DNA from: Pseudomonas sp. QS1027 | Lineage (GTDB): Bacteria > Pseudomonadota > Gammaproteobacteria > Pseudomonadales > Pseudomonadaceae | Length of the DNA: 64,000 nt | Assembly: GCF_002814235.1 (NCBI RefSeq) | Contig: NZ_PHSU01000030.1 | Location: forward strand, 124,001-188,000 | Reading direction: 5' to 3' | Part shown: piece after piece, positions 1 to 8,939 of the stretch | How positions within the stretch are numbered: the stretch's first letter is position 1 | How the letters are laid out: every line of letters begins with the position of its first letter | Translations under genes and position numbers: made by a program | The notes under the pieces: generated by a model | Told to the model about the DNA's origin: nothing | The model's input: only the letters and a program-made list of their open reading frames with translations | The model's database searches: none

Positions 1-1
1 C

Positions 2-667
2 GCCGACGCCGAAAAAGTCGGGGCAGGGCAGGAGCGTGAGGAATTTCAGCGCAAGAACGCCGCTTTCGACAAGGAGCGGGCAGCGTTGCTCAGTCAGGCA
101 ACGGAAGCGGCGAACACCGAGCGCCAGCGCCTGCTCGATGCCGCACATCAGGAAACCACCGACCTGAGCACCCGGCAGCGGGAGAGCCTGCGCAATGAAG
201 CGCAAGAACTGCATCAGGAAATTTTCCGCCGCACACGACAGGAAGTCTTTGCCGTTGCCCGCAAGGCGTTGAGCGATCTGGCCGGCGCGACACTGGAAGA
301 GCGAATGGTCGCTACTTTTATCGAGCGACTGCAGGCCCTGGGTACCGACGCGAAGCAAGCGCTGAGCAGCACACTGCTGGACAACAAAGGACTGCCGATT
401 GTCGTTCGTACCGCCTGTGATCTATCCGTAGCGCAGCAGTCCGCTATCGAAGCGCAACTCCAGGTACTACTGGGGGCCGACGTTCCTGTGCGTTTCGAAA
501 CCGCTGAGCAATTGATCTGCGGTATCGAACTGTGTACCGAGGGACATAAGGTGGCCTGGAGTATCACGCACCATCTGACGGAGATGGAAAACGCTCTCGA
601 CGACCTGTTCGATGTGAAGACATCGGCGAACCCCGCCCTCGGGAAGGACGACGCAGATGCCCATTGA
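2..667 (+). CDS. atpF: N-ATPase subunit b (AtpF), 5' end outside window
   Basis: This is the stalk subunit b of an N-type (alternative F1Fo) ATPase, which ties the membrane sector to the catalytic head. The frame is open from base 2, so the gene starts upstream, and the internal TTG at 86 is not the start. The visible part is a long, charged, Gln/Glu/Arg-rich coiled coil followed by a globular C-terminal region, as in b subunits; the N-terminal membrane helix is missing. It overlaps atpA by 11 bp. Operon order F-A-G, with delta not found between b and alpha, is the N-ATPase arrangement and differs from the housekeeping atpIBEFHAGDC operon. Such operons are accessory, horizontally spread and proposed to pump Na+ or H+ by ATP hydrolysis; the ion cannot be told because the c subunit lies outside. 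Confidence 0.85.
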   Translation, partial: ADAEKVGAGQEREEFQRKNAAFDKERAALLSQATEAANTERQRLLDAAHQETTDLSTRQRESLRNEAQELHQEIFRRTRQEVFAVARKALSDLAGATLEERMVATFIERLQALGTDAKQALSSTLLDNKGLPIVVRTACDLSVAQQSAIEAQLQVLLGADVPVRFETAEQLICGIELCTEGHKVAWSITHHLTEMENALDDLFDVKTSANPALGKDDADAH

Positions 668-2204
668 GCGGCTGGAGACGGTTCTGGATCAGACCTTTAG
701 CCGCATACGTGAAGCGACAGAGGCATTTGTGCCGCAGTTGGAACCTCGAGAGGTCGGACGGATTCTTAGCGTCGCGCCTGGTATCGCCAAGGTTTCTGGC
801 TTGCCTGGTGTTGGTTTCGAGGAGGTTCTGATATTTCCGGGAGGCATCAAGGGCATCGCCTTCAATATCGATGAAGATGAAATTGGCGTTGTCCTGCTCG
901 GCGATTACTGGAATCTGCAAGCCGGCGACCCGGTAGAACGTGGAGGGCATGTCGTCGATATTCCAGTGGGTGAGGCCTTGCTGGGGCGCACTATCGATCC
1001 GACGGGGCGCCCCCTGGATGGCTTGGCGCCGCTATTGACTGGAACCCGTTTGCCTCTGGAACGACCGGCCGCCGCCATCATGGACCGGGCTCCGGTCACT
1101 GTTCCGCTGCAAACCGGCATCAAGGTGATCGATGCGCTGATCCCGGTCGGACGTGGACAACGCGAACTGATTCTCGGCGATCGGCAGACCGGCAAGACGA
1201 CGATTGCACTTGATACCATCATCAATCAGCGCGACAAGAACGTCATTTGCGTCTATTGCGCCATTGGGCAGCGCGCTTCCGGCGTTGCCAAGATTATCGA
1301 CACCCTGCGGGAAAAAGGTGCGCTGCCTTACACCGTGGTGATCATCAGTGAGGGCAACAACCCGCCGGGGCTTGCCTATATTGCGCCCTACGCAGCGACC
1401 AGTATTGCCGAGTATTTTATGGAGCAAGGTCACGACGTGCTGGTGGTCTACGATGACCTGACCCAGCATGCGCAGGCCTATCGGGAGATTTCGCTGTTGC
1501 TGCGTCGCCCCCCCGGGCGTGAAGCCTTTCCCGGCGATATTTTCTATATCCACTCGCGCCTGCTCGAACGGAGCACTCACTTGCGCCCGGAACTCGGCGG
1601 AGGTTCGCTGACAGCCTTGCCTATCATCGAAACCGCCGCCCAGGATATTTCCGCCTACATCCCGACCAATCTGATTTCCATCACGGACGGCCAGATTTAT
1701 CTGTCGCCTTCGCTTTTTGAACTCGGAGTACTGCCGGCAGTTGATGTCAGCAAGTCGGTTTCACGTGTCGGCGGCAAAGCGCAAAGCGCTGCCTATCGAG
1801 CGGTGGCCGGTGATCTGAAGCTGGCCTATGCCCAGTTCGAGGAACTCGAAACCTTCGCGCGCTTTGGTGCCCGCCTGGACGAAGCAACCCGCCAACTGAT
1901 CGAACATGGCCGGCGGATTCGTGCCTGCCTCATGCAGCAAGAGTCCTCACCCTTGCCGGTATCCGTGCAAATCACCGTTTTATTGGCGTTGACTGCGGGA
2001 CTGTTCGACCCGGTGCCACTGGCCCGCATGGGCGAAGCCGAGCAGGCCGTTTGGGCCGCTGCGGCCAATATTCCCGCCGAGCTGACGGCCAGCCTGGAAA
2101 CCACCGAAAAACTGAGCGATGCGCACAGGGCTCTGATTACCGAACTGGCCAGGCAGGCAGTGGCAGGCTTGCCGCCAGAGCCCGACACCAAGGCTCCGTC
2201 ATGA
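657..2204 (+). CDS. atpA: N-ATPase subunit alpha (AtpA)
   Basis: Alpha subunit of the F1 head, 515 residues. It has the N-terminal beta-barrel (about residues 25-95), a P-loop GDRQTGKT (about 177-184) and the family segment EGNNPPGLAY near residue 235, followed by the C-terminal helical domain. Alpha subunits bind nucleotide without hydrolysing it and alternate with beta subunits. The ATG at 657 lies inside the end of atpF, and the stop overlaps the atpG start as ATGA, indicating translational coupling. Residues near 25-60 differ from housekeeping AtpA but follow the fold. The neighbouring genes identify it as the N-ATPase copy rather than the main ATP synthase. Confidence 0.93.
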   Translation: MPIERLETVLDQTFSRIREATEAFVPQLEPREVGRILSVAPGIAKVSGLPGVGFEEVLIFPGGIKGIAFNIDEDEIGVVLLGDYWNLQAGDPVERGGHVVDIPVGEALLGRTIDPTGRPLDGLAPLLTGTRLPLERPAAAIMDRAPVTVPLQTGIKVIDALIPVGRGQRELILGDRQTGKTTIALDTIINQRDKNVICVYCAIGQRASGVAKIIDTLREKGALPYTVVIISEGNNPPGLAYIAPYAATSIAEYFMEQGHDVLVVYDDLTQHAQAYREISLLLRRPPGREAFPGDIFYIHSRLLERSTHLRPELGGGSLTALPIIETAAQDISAYIPTNLISITDGQIYLSPSLFELGVLPAVDVSKSVSRVGGKAQSAAYRAVAGDLKLAYAQFEELETFARFGARLDEATRQLIEHGRRIRACLMQQESSPLPVSVQITVLLALTAGLFDPVPLARMGEAEQAVWAAAANIPAELTASLETTEKLSDAHRALITELARQAVAGLPPEPDTKAPS

Positions 2205-3079
2205 GCAATACCGCAGTGGGTCTGCGCCGCAAGATCGCCAGTGCCGGCGATCTCGAGTCCGTGGTACGGACAATGAAAGCGATGGCAGCGTCGAACATCA
2301 GCCAGTACGAAAGCGCCATGCACTCGTTGGAGGACTATGACCGCACTGTTCAACTCGGGCTGCTCGCCTGTTTCCGCCAGAGTCGATCAAGTACCTCCGT
2401 GCAGCCAAAACTCCAGCATGCAGGTACGGTATGTGCGGTGGTTTTTGGCTCCGATCAGGGACTGGTCGGTCAGTTCAACGATATTCTCGTCGAGTTTGTG
2501 ATTGAAACGCTGGAAGCGCTGCCGGGCAGGAAAATGGTCTGGGCTATCGGCGAGCGCATCCGGTCACGCCTTGAAGACAGCCCGTTGAGCGCCTCCACCA
2601 GCTTCACCCTCCCGAACGCCATCGTCGCGATCACCCCCTTGGTCGGCCAGATCCTGCTTGAGATTGAAAGCCAGCGTGAGAGGGGAGAGATCGGGCAGGT
2701 TTACTTGTTTCACAACCGCCCCAAATCAGGGGCACTCTACGAACCGGTCAGTCAGCGCATGTTACCGCTGGATGATGCGTGGCGATGCGAGTTGGCCAAC
2801 AAGGGCTGGCCAAGCAATAACCTTCCACAAATGCAGCCTGGCGGCGAACAGACTTTATTCGCGTTTATTCGCGAATATCTATTTGTGTCGTTATTTCGCA
2901 GCTGTGCTGAATCCCTGGCCAGTGAAAATGCCAGCCGTCTGGCTGCCATGCAACGTGCTGAAAAAAATATCGGCGAACTATTGGAACGTCTTGGCGGTGA
3001 TTTTCATCGACTGCGCCAGAGCGCTATTGACGAAGAATTGTTCGATGTCATTTCAGGTTTTGAAGCCTATGACCGGTAG
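2201..3079 (+). CDS. atpG: N-ATPase subunit gamma (AtpG)
   Basis: Central-stalk gamma subunit, 292 residues, rotating inside the alpha3beta3 head. The N-terminus (LRRKIASAGDLESVVRTMKA) and C-terminus (NASRLAAMQRAEKNI) match the two long helices of the gamma coiled coil. The ATG at 2201 is taken as start because it overlaps the atpA stop (ATGA); the frame stays open upstream but would run deep into atpA. It is the last gene of the N-ATPase operon, as in the standard D-C-Q-R-B-E-F-A-G order. No clear terminator is visible in the 169 bp before the next gene. Confidence 0.9.
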   Translation: MSNTAVGLRRKIASAGDLESVVRTMKAMAASNISQYESAMHSLEDYDRTVQLGLLACFRQSRSSTSVQPKLQHAGTVCAVVFGSDQGLVGQFNDILVEFVIETLEALPGRKMVWAIGERIRSRLEDSPLSASTSFTLPNAIVAITPLVGQILLEIESQRERGEIGQVYLFHNRPKSGALYEPVSQRMLPLDDAWRCELANKGWPSNNLPQMQPGGEQTLFAFIREYLFVSLFRSCAESLASENASRLAAMQRAEKNIGELLERLGGDFHRLRQSAIDEELFDVISGFEAYDR

Positions 3080-3248
3080 TTCGTCCGTTACCCGGTCTGC
3101 GCGTTAGCGGGCCCATCGACAGAGTGCGGCAGCGAACAGACGCCGGAAGGGGCAAGACGCACAATGTCCTGGGTCAAGTCGAGTGCTCGGCCTACTGAGG
3201 TTCCATGCACCGGGAACATCGATCGGTGCTTTACGAAAGGAAAGCCCT

Positions 3249-4055
3249 ATGTTGCGAAGTATGCAAGACCTGGAGGACTACACCATTGGTGCCACCGATG
3301 GTGATATCGGCGAAGTGAAAGACTTCTACTTCGATGATGAGACATGGGTGGTCCGATACTTCATCGTCGATACCGGGGCCTGGCTATTCAGTCGCAAGGT
3401 GCTGATCTCGCCAATTGCCATTCAACATGCCGATTGGATGTCACAACGGCTACTCGTTGCACTCACCAGGGAGCAAGTCAAAAACAGCCCCGACATCGAT
3501 ACGGACAAGCCTGTCTCCCGGCAGCACGAGATGCAATACCTCGGTTACTACAGTTATCCGTACTACTGGGGGCGTGCGGGCACGTGGAACAACGGAATGT
3601 ACCCGGGTGGCTTCGGGCTCCTGGCCGGACAGGCCGAAGAGGAGCATGCCCGTGAAGCGCATGCAGAGGCCGAACGGGCGAGCCATCTGGGTGACGACCA
3701 CCATTTACGCAGTTGCAAGGCCATTATCGGGTATCACATCAAAGCCCCCGATGGTGAGGTCGGGCATGTCGAAAGCCTGCTGATCAACGAAGAAACCTGG
3801 GCGATTCAGTACCTTGTGGTCAACACAAGCAACTGGTGGCTGGGGCACAAGGTGCTGATTGCTCCCGAGTGGATCGATTCGGTGTCCTGGCGGGACAGCA
3901 CCGTTTTTGTGGACCTCAAGCAAGCCGCGGTCAAGACGTCGCCTACGTATGAGTCCTCAGAGAAGTTGAACCGGGAACGGGAGTCGAATCTATACAACCA
4001 CTATGGGCGAGCAGGCTATTGGCTGGTTGAAACCGTGATCGAACGAAAGGAGTGA
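3249..4055 (+). CDS. Duplicated PRC-barrel domain protein
   Basis: A 268-residue protein with two PRC-barrel units, about residues 1-75 and 150-220. Each has the pattern 'IG..DG.IGEV.d.yfDdetW.vRY.vVdt..Wl..rkVLi.P'. They are joined by a Tyr/Gly/His-rich linker (YYSYPYYWGRAGTW). PRC barrels are found in photosynthetic reaction centre H subunits, in RimM and in many stress-associated proteins; the role here is unknown. The ATG at 3249 follows a good AGGA-type ribosome site, so longer upstream starts are less likely. It stands alone between atpG and a convergent methyltransferase. Genes of this kind often occur in accessory stress islands, but that is inference. Confidence 0.75.
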   Translation: MLRSMQDLEDYTIGATDGDIGEVKDFYFDDETWVVRYFIVDTGAWLFSRKVLISPIAIQHADWMSQRLLVALTREQVKNSPDIDTDKPVSRQHEMQYLGYYSYPYYWGRAGTWNNGMYPGGFGLLAGQAEEEHAREAHAEAERASHLGDDHHLRSCKAIIGYHIKAPDGEVGHVESLLINEETWAIQYLVVNTSNWWLGHKVLIAPEWIDSVSWRDSTVFVDLKQAAVKTSPTYESSEKLNRERESNLYNHYGRAGYWLVETVIERKE

Positions 4056-4060
4056 GAGGT

Positions 4061-4093
4061 TCAGCGTACCGCACTAGCGGTCGCTCACGCTGA
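4061..4093. terminator. Nested hairpin between convergent genes
   Basis: An outer 7-bp stem (TCAGCGT 4061-4067 with ACGCTGA 4087-4093) encloses an inner 5-bp stem (ACCGC 4068-4072 with GCGGT 4077-4081). It sits between the PRC-barrel stop and the methyltransferase stop, which it slightly overlaps. A short T-rich stretch (TCTTTC) follows on the plus side. It could act as a two-way terminator, but the U-tract is poor. Confidence 0.4.
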
Positions 4094-4720
4094 GTCTTTC
4101 TTGCAAACCACATTGATGAATGGGAAAGACCCACCGCCGGGCGTGGGTTCATCGATCTCGGAGAACTCGACCAGCCCATGCTGGCCGAACTCCCGCTCAA
4201 CCGAGGCGGTATCGTAGAAGAACATCTTCAGGCCGGGCATCCGCTCGTACCAATCCTCGCCAAGCCTTGCGCCTTGGCCATACATAGGGGCTTTCTTCGA
4301 GATGACGGTGAAGATCATCTGCCCACCAGGGCTGAGCTGGCGGTAGCAGTCTCGAATGAGCTTCGCCCGTCCCTCGGCATCCAGGAGATAGATGAGCCCG
4401 TAGCAGAAGATGCCGTCGTACAAATTGTCGTCGTACGGCATGTCCGACACCGAGCCGTGGTAGATCGGGATCTGCAGGTCGAGTTGCGATCGGGCGAGAG
4501 CGATTGCCGTGTCGGATATCTCGATCCCGGTGACTGACATCCCCTGATCAAGAAACACCTTTGCGTTCCTGCCGTATCCGATCCCGGGTATCAGGACATC
4601 CTTGACGCCCATTTGGGCAAAGTGCTCCTTGGCGAGCAGGGCAGAAGTGGTTGGATCCAGCCCCCACATCAGTTGATTCCCGGCGAAGGCGGTTTCCCAG
4701 AACTCAGTCATGGTGGTCAT
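4085..4720 (-). CDS. Class I SAM-dependent methyltransferase
   Basis: A 211-residue small-molecule-type methyltransferase. The SAM-binding glycine loop is VLIPGIGYGRNA (about residues 41-52), followed by the acidic strand end VTGIEIS (about 63-69), a motif II-like LYDGIFCYGL and post-motif LSPGGQMIF. There is no recognition domain for DNA or protein, so the substrate is likely a small thiol, selenite/tellurite-like anion or metabolite (TPMT/TehB-like group); this is inference. An in-frame ATG at 4711 is an alternative start. The promoter region is AT-rich, and the gene is divergent from the chemoreceptor gene. Confidence 0.75.
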   Translation of the reverse strand: MTTMTEFWETAFAGNQLMWGLDPTTSALLAKEHFAQMGVKDVLIPGIGYGRNAKVFLDQGMSVTGIEISDTAIALARSQLDLQIPIYHGSVSDMPYDDNLYDGIFCYGLIYLLDAEGRAKLIRDCYRQLSPGGQMIFTVISKKAPMYGQGARLGEDWYERMPGLKMFFYDTASVEREFGQHGLVEFSEIDEPTPGGGSFPFINVVCKKDSA

Positions 4721-4818
4721 GGCTCCAATAGCGTGCGTCTACGGTCACATTTCACGTAACTTAAAATATTGCGTGATGATGTGAGTGTCAACCGCCTGCG
4801 AGGATGTGCCGTGGAGCC

Positions 4819-4845
4819 TAAAGTTGGCTATTGCCACGCCGATAG
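4819..4845 (+). promoter_or_regulatory. Sigma-28 (FliA) promoter of the chemoreceptor gene
   Basis: TAAA at 4819-4822, 15 bp, then GCCGATAG at 4838-4845: this fits the flagellar sigma factor consensus (TAAA-N15-GCCGATAA) with one mismatch. It lies about 85 bp before the chemoreceptor ATG in the right direction. It places the receptor in the motility regulon. Confidence 0.75.
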
Positions 4846-4929
4846 ATATTCCAGGTCATCAAGAAACCGCCAAGATCCGTGCTCCCTGCCACTCGTGCCT
4901 GAGTCCGTATAAAAATAAAGAGGATAGCC

Positions 4930-6915
4930 ATGACCATTCTTCAGCGAGTGATTGGCGGATTTGCCCTGTTGTTGGTGGTGTTGCTCACCATGGTAGGCAT
5001 CAGCTATCAAAGCACCCACTCGATCAGCGAACGCTTGACGATCATCACCGGCCAATCTGCGCCATTGAGCCGGGCCGCCAGCGAGCTTTACGTTCATATC
5101 CTCAGGGCCAACCAGGCACTGCTGGCGGTTCTGATCAGCAACGACCCCAAGCAGATCGACGACGGCAAGCAGCCGTTCAACGACAGCCTGGCGCGCTTTA
5201 CTCAATTGCTCGAGAGTATTCCGAGCTATATCGGCGATCACCCGCAGCTACGCGACAACCTTGCTCAACAACGCCAACTCAGTGCGGCTTATGTCGAACA
5301 GGCGCAGAACCTGATGGAGACCCATCGCCAGTATGTGGCGCAAGTTGCCCAGACCCACGAGTTGCAAGGTTACAGCAGCAGCCAGGGAGTCCAGCTGACC
5401 AGCTATCTGCGCGACTATATCGCCCGTGAGCGCAGTGCCGGTGCCGATGAACACCTGGCCGCAGCGGAGAAGCTGTTGCTGGAGGTCAACAAATCCTACG
5501 ACAGTCTGGCCGCCCACGCCGCCAAGCCAGATATCGTGACCTTGCAGCGTCTGCTTAACCTGCAGGACGAAGTGATTAACTCGCGGGTCCAGGCATTTTT
5601 GGCTGTTGACCCCAGGGTAGGGCGCATCGTCGCGGTCATGGTCAACCGTCTGCTCAACGACCTGACCGGCAGTGATGGGCTGTACCGTGCCTTTCAGCAG
5701 GAAGCGACCCTGGCCGACCATGTTCGCGAACAACGCCTGGCGACGGAAACCCGCCTGCTGGCCACGCTGGACAAGATCGGCGAATTCGGTAGCCAGTCTC
5801 TTGACGTGGCCAGCGCGGCGAAGAGCGATGCCGACGCGACCATCAGCAACAGCCTCAGCCTGCTGTTGATCGTCTGTGTGCTGGCGGTGTTGGCTGCTTT
5901 GGTGATCGGTACGTGGGTAGCCTTCAGCCTGCGTCGGCCGTTGGCGGCCTTTCGCGAGGTGTTGAAGCAGCTTACCCGGGGTGACATGCGGGTACGCTTC
6001 GATGTCAGCCGCAAAGATGAATTCGGTGAACTCGGCGGTTACCTCAACGAACTGACCCAGTCCTTGCAGACCACCTTCCGTGAGCTGATCGGCTCCGCCG
6101 ATACCCTGGCCCAGTCCGCGAGCGATAACGCGGTGGTCAGCGAGCAGACCACGCGGGTAGTGGATGAACAGAAAGATCGCCTGCATTCCGCCGCTTCGGC
6201 CATGACCGAGATGGAGAGTACCGTCGAAGAAGTCGCGCGGCGCGCACAGGACACCCGTAGCGCGGTGGACGACACCAGCGAGCTGACTCACAAGGTGCAG
6301 CAGCGGGTGGCCGAGACCATCGTCAATATCCGCCAGCAGGCCGAGCAGGTGAACAAGGCTTCGGCGGTCACCGACGAACTGCAGAAATATGGCCAGAACA
6401 TCGACAGTATCGTCGATGCGATTCGCACCATTGCCGAACAGACCAACCTGTTGGCGCTCAACGCCGCCATTGAAGCGGCCCGTGCCGGCGAGCAAGGCCG
6501 GGGCTTTGCGGTGGTGGCTGACGAAGTGCGCTCACTGGCCAGCCGCACCCAGGCGTCGACCAGCGAAATCCAGGAAATGATCGGCCAGATGCAGGGCAAG
6601 ATTCATTCCGCCGTGCAAGTGATGAACGAAAGCCAGGTGCAATCCAACAACTGCGTGACCTTGGCCTCTGGCGCCGATGAGTTGCTGGTGGCGATGGGCG
6701 AGGCGGTGGGCACCATCCGTGACATGAACATTCAGATCGCTGCCGCCACCGAGGAACAGAGTGCCACGGTGCAGGAAACCAGCCGCATGGTCACCCAGAT
6801 CAACGACTCCGCCCAACAGGCCGCCGAGGGGGCCGAGCGTACGGCCAGCAGCAGCCAGGGCCTGTCGGACATGGCCAAGGTGCAGCGTGAGCTGCTCCAT
6901 CATTTCAGCGTATGA
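4930..6915 (+). CDS. Methyl-accepting chemotaxis protein
   Basis: Transmembrane chemoreceptor, 661 residues. Membrane helix 1 lies at about 7-29. A large helical periplasmic sensor follows (about 30-305), which by length suits a helical bimodular (HBM-like) domain. Membrane helix 2 is at about 308-333, then HAMP (about 334-386) and a full signalling hairpin whose tip (IAEQTNLLALNAAIEAARAG, about 496-515) contacts CheA/CheW. No C-terminal CheR-tethering pentapeptide is seen; it ends LLHHFSV. The ATG at 4930 follows AGAGGATAGCC. A sigma-28 promoter lies upstream. A periplasmic binding protein gene begins 17 bp after its stop, which suggests that this protein delivers the ligand. The ligand is unknown. 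Confidence 0.93.
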   Translation: MTILQRVIGGFALLLVVLLTMVGISYQSTHSISERLTIITGQSAPLSRAASELYVHILRANQALLAVLISNDPKQIDDGKQPFNDSLARFTQLLESIPSYIGDHPQLRDNLAQQRQLSAAYVEQAQNLMETHRQYVAQVAQTHELQGYSSSQGVQLTSYLRDYIARERSAGADEHLAAAEKLLLEVNKSYDSLAAHAAKPDIVTLQRLLNLQDEVINSRVQAFLAVDPRVGRIVAVMVNRLLNDLTGSDGLYRAFQQEATLADHVREQRLATETRLLATLDKIGEFGSQSLDVASAAKSDADATISNSLSLLLIVCVLAVLAALVIGTWVAFSLRRPLAAFREVLKQLTRGDMRVRFDVSRKDEFGELGGYLNELTQSLQTTFRELIGSADTLAQSASDNAVVSEQTTRVVDEQKDRLHSAASAMTEMESTVEEVARRAQDTRSAVDDTSELTHKVQQRVAETIVNIRQQAEQVNKASAVTDELQKYGQNIDSIVDAIRTIAEQTNLLALNAAIEAARAGEQGRGFAVVADEVRSLASRTQASTSEIQEMIGQMQGKIHSAVQVMNESQVQSNNCVTLASGADELLVAMGEAVGTIRDMNIQIAAATEEQSATVQETSRMVTQINDSAQQAAEGAERTASSSQGLSDMAKVQRELLHHFSV

Positions 6916-6932
6916 CGCCGGGGAGACCGAAC

Positions 6933-7853
6933 ATGAAACAGTGGTTGACGCTTGCCTTGGGTATCAGTTTCCTTACGGCCGGTTTGGCCCAGGCCGCCAC
7001 GCCGTTGTTGGGCGTGGCCATGGCCAAATACGATGACAACTTCCAGACCATCCTGCGCAATGGCGTGCAGAAACACGCCGCCGTGCTGGATGCCGATATC
7101 TTCATGGAGGATGGTCATGACAGCGCCGAGTTGCAGATGCGCCAGTTTCGTAACCTGGTCAATTCCAAGGTAGACGCCATAGTAGTCGCGATGGTCAATG
7201 CCAAGAGCGCCCCTGAAATGCTGCGCTTGGCCAGTGCGGCGAAAATCCCGCTGGTGTTCGTCAACCGCAACCCAGGTCCCGATAAATGGCCGGCGCAGAC
7301 GGCATTTGTCGGATCCGATGAATTGGAGTCGGGCACGCTGCAAATGGAAGAGTTGGCTCGTCGCGCCAACTACAAGGGCAATGTGGTGATCCTGGTGGGG
7401 GACCCAAACAACAAGTCCTCGTTGATGCGCACCGAAGACGTGGAGAAGGTCGTCGCCAAGTACCCGAACATGAAAGTGGTGCAGAAGAAAGTCGGTAACT
7501 GGGAGCGTAGCCAGGCAGCTGCCATTGTTATTGATTGGGTGAAGGCGGGCGTGGACTTTTCGATCATCGCGGCCAATAACGATGAGATGGCCATTGGCGC
7601 GATCATGGGGCTGGAAAAGGCTGGCAAAAATGCCAAGGACTATTGGGTTGGTGGAATTGATGGGACGCCCGACGGTTTGAAGCTGATGGCCGACGGCAAG
7701 ATGGCCGTGAGTGTGTTCCAGGACGCCATCGGCCAGGCGAATGGCGCGGTGGAGGTTGCGTTGCGTCTGGCCAGGGGGGAGAGTCTGGATTCACCGTTGA
7801 TCTGGGTGCCGTTCAAGCTGATTACTCCGGAGAATCGTCAGGAGTTTGAATGA
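6933..7853 (+). CDS. Periplasmic sugar-binding-type protein paired with the chemoreceptor
   Basis: A 306-residue periplasmic binding protein of the ribose/galactose type (Peripla_BP_4). It has a clear signal peptide (MKQWLTLALGISFLTAGLAQA, cleavage near 21). The fold pattern is typical: ATPLLGVAMAKYDD at the first strand, KVDAIVVAMVN, IPLVFVNRN, GNVVILVGDP, and FSIIAANNDEMAIGAIMGL in the C-lobe. The ATG at 6933 follows GGGGAGACCGAAC; an earlier in-frame ATG at 6912 overlaps the receptor stop and would spoil the signal peptide. No permease or ATPase genes adjoin, unlike sugar uptake operons. I infer that it serves chemotaxis rather than transport, as RbsB does for Trg but here in a dedicated two-gene operon. 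Confidence 0.88.
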   Translation: MKQWLTLALGISFLTAGLAQAATPLLGVAMAKYDDNFQTILRNGVQKHAAVLDADIFMEDGHDSAELQMRQFRNLVNSKVDAIVVAMVNAKSAPEMLRLASAAKIPLVFVNRNPGPDKWPAQTAFVGSDELESGTLQMEELARRANYKGNVVILVGDPNNKSSLMRTEDVEKVVAKYPNMKVVQKKVGNWERSQAAAIVIDWVKAGVDFSIIAANNDEMAIGAIMGLEKAGKNAKDYWVGGIDGTPDGLKLMADGKMAVSVFQDAIGQANGAVEVALRLARGESLDSPLIWVPFKLITPENRQEFE

Positions 7854-8000
7854 GACTGGTGAGTCAGGACGGGGTAGGGGCGGCAACCTCCATGTCTCGT
7901 CCAGCATCAGAATTCGGAAAAATCGTACACTAAGGTTTTGCCGTAATGGCCTGAATCTCCTGTCTTTCAGGTTGCTCGTTTGCCGCCAGACGTGGCTTTT

Positions 8001-8795
8001 TCATTTTGGGTGTGGGCCTGATAAAGCATAGCGACTTGCCTCTTCCATCAAGTCATCGCACATAGGATTCGCTTTGAGGATGTGCGCAGTTGGGTCGATT
8101 ATCGACAAGCCAAGCGCAGTCTCTTCTGTGGCGGATGTCCAAACTTCTCCCATAGGCCCGACAATTTGGCTTTCACCTCTGAATGTAGCCTCTACGCCTG
8201 CATACATTTCCACACCGGTACGATTGGCACAGATTAGCGGAGTGGCGTTTTCCATTGCGCGAATGCGCGCAAGTTGGGTTGTCCAAGGTCCACCATAGTT
8301 GGCTGGACAGCACAATAACTGTGCTCCTTGACGCACCAACAGACGAGCGGCTTCTGGCATCCAAAGGTCAAAACAAGTAAGAACGCCAAAACGGCAGATT
8401 CCGTCATCGAAACACGCTAATGAATCGCCTGGGGTGAAGAGAGGCTTTTCTATGCGTGACAGGTGGCACTTGCGTTGTTTTCCCAGCCAGCGCCCTCGCG
8501 ATACGACAATCGCCGTGTTGTAGATGTGATCGCCGTCACGCTCAGCGATGCCAGCAATTAGCGTTGCATTCTTGTCGGCCGATAGTTGCAGTAGGAACTG
8601 CGCTGTCAGCCCATCAAGCGCCGATTCAGCATGAAGAGACAATGCTTCACGCGAGTCATGAAAATAACCGATGGTGCAAAGCTCGGGCATGACCAAGAGA
8701 TCAAATCGCGCCAAGTCTACACTATCGCGAATCTTCCTAAAGTTTGCTGCTGGATCGCCAAATGAAACAGGGTACTGCAAAAACGCGGTCAGCAT
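8001..8795 (-). CDS. Nitrilase-superfamily carbon-nitrogen hydrolase
   Basis: A 264-residue C-N hydrolase, probably an omega-amidase-, carbamoylase- or aliphatic amidase-like enzyme. The catalytic triad is visible: Glu38 in LLVMPELCTIGYF, Lys109 in KQRKCHLSRIEK, and Cys141 in GVLTCFDLWMPEA. Length fits single-domain members of the superfamily. No convincing Shine-Dalgarno sequence precedes the ATG at 8795, and neighbours give no pathway, so the substrate is unknown. It is a lone minus-strand gene, and the 147 bp after the binding protein gene show nothing else. Confidence 0.82.
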   Translation of the reverse strand: MLTAFLQYPVSFGDPAANFRKIRDSVDLARFDLLVMPELCTIGYFHDSREALSLHAESALDGLTAQFLLQLSADKNATLIAGIAERDGDHIYNTAIVVSRGRWLGKQRKCHLSRIEKPLFTPGDSLACFDDGICRFGVLTCFDLWMPEAARLLVRQGAQLLCCPANYGGPWTTQLARIRAMENATPLICANRTGVEMYAGVEATFRGESQIVGPMGEVWTSATEETALGLSIIDPTAHILKANPMCDDLMEEASRYALSGPHPK

Positions 8796-8939
8796 AAAGT
8801 TGTCAAACCATTATGGAGGTTTTCTGGGCCCGGGCTTATCTTCCCTTGGGCGGCGTCAAGCTGAACTATACCCTTGCCGGATGTCAGGCAGGCCACCCGA
8901 GTTGTGTCAGCGTAGGGCCGTTTGATGGCCGGACGCATA

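Noticed and set aside
5248..6495. Long open frame (415 codons) opposite the chemoreceptor.
   Set aside because: Antisense shadow of a high-GC gene: low-complexity His/Gln/Gly/Leu translation and no family features, while the plus-strand protein is unambiguous.
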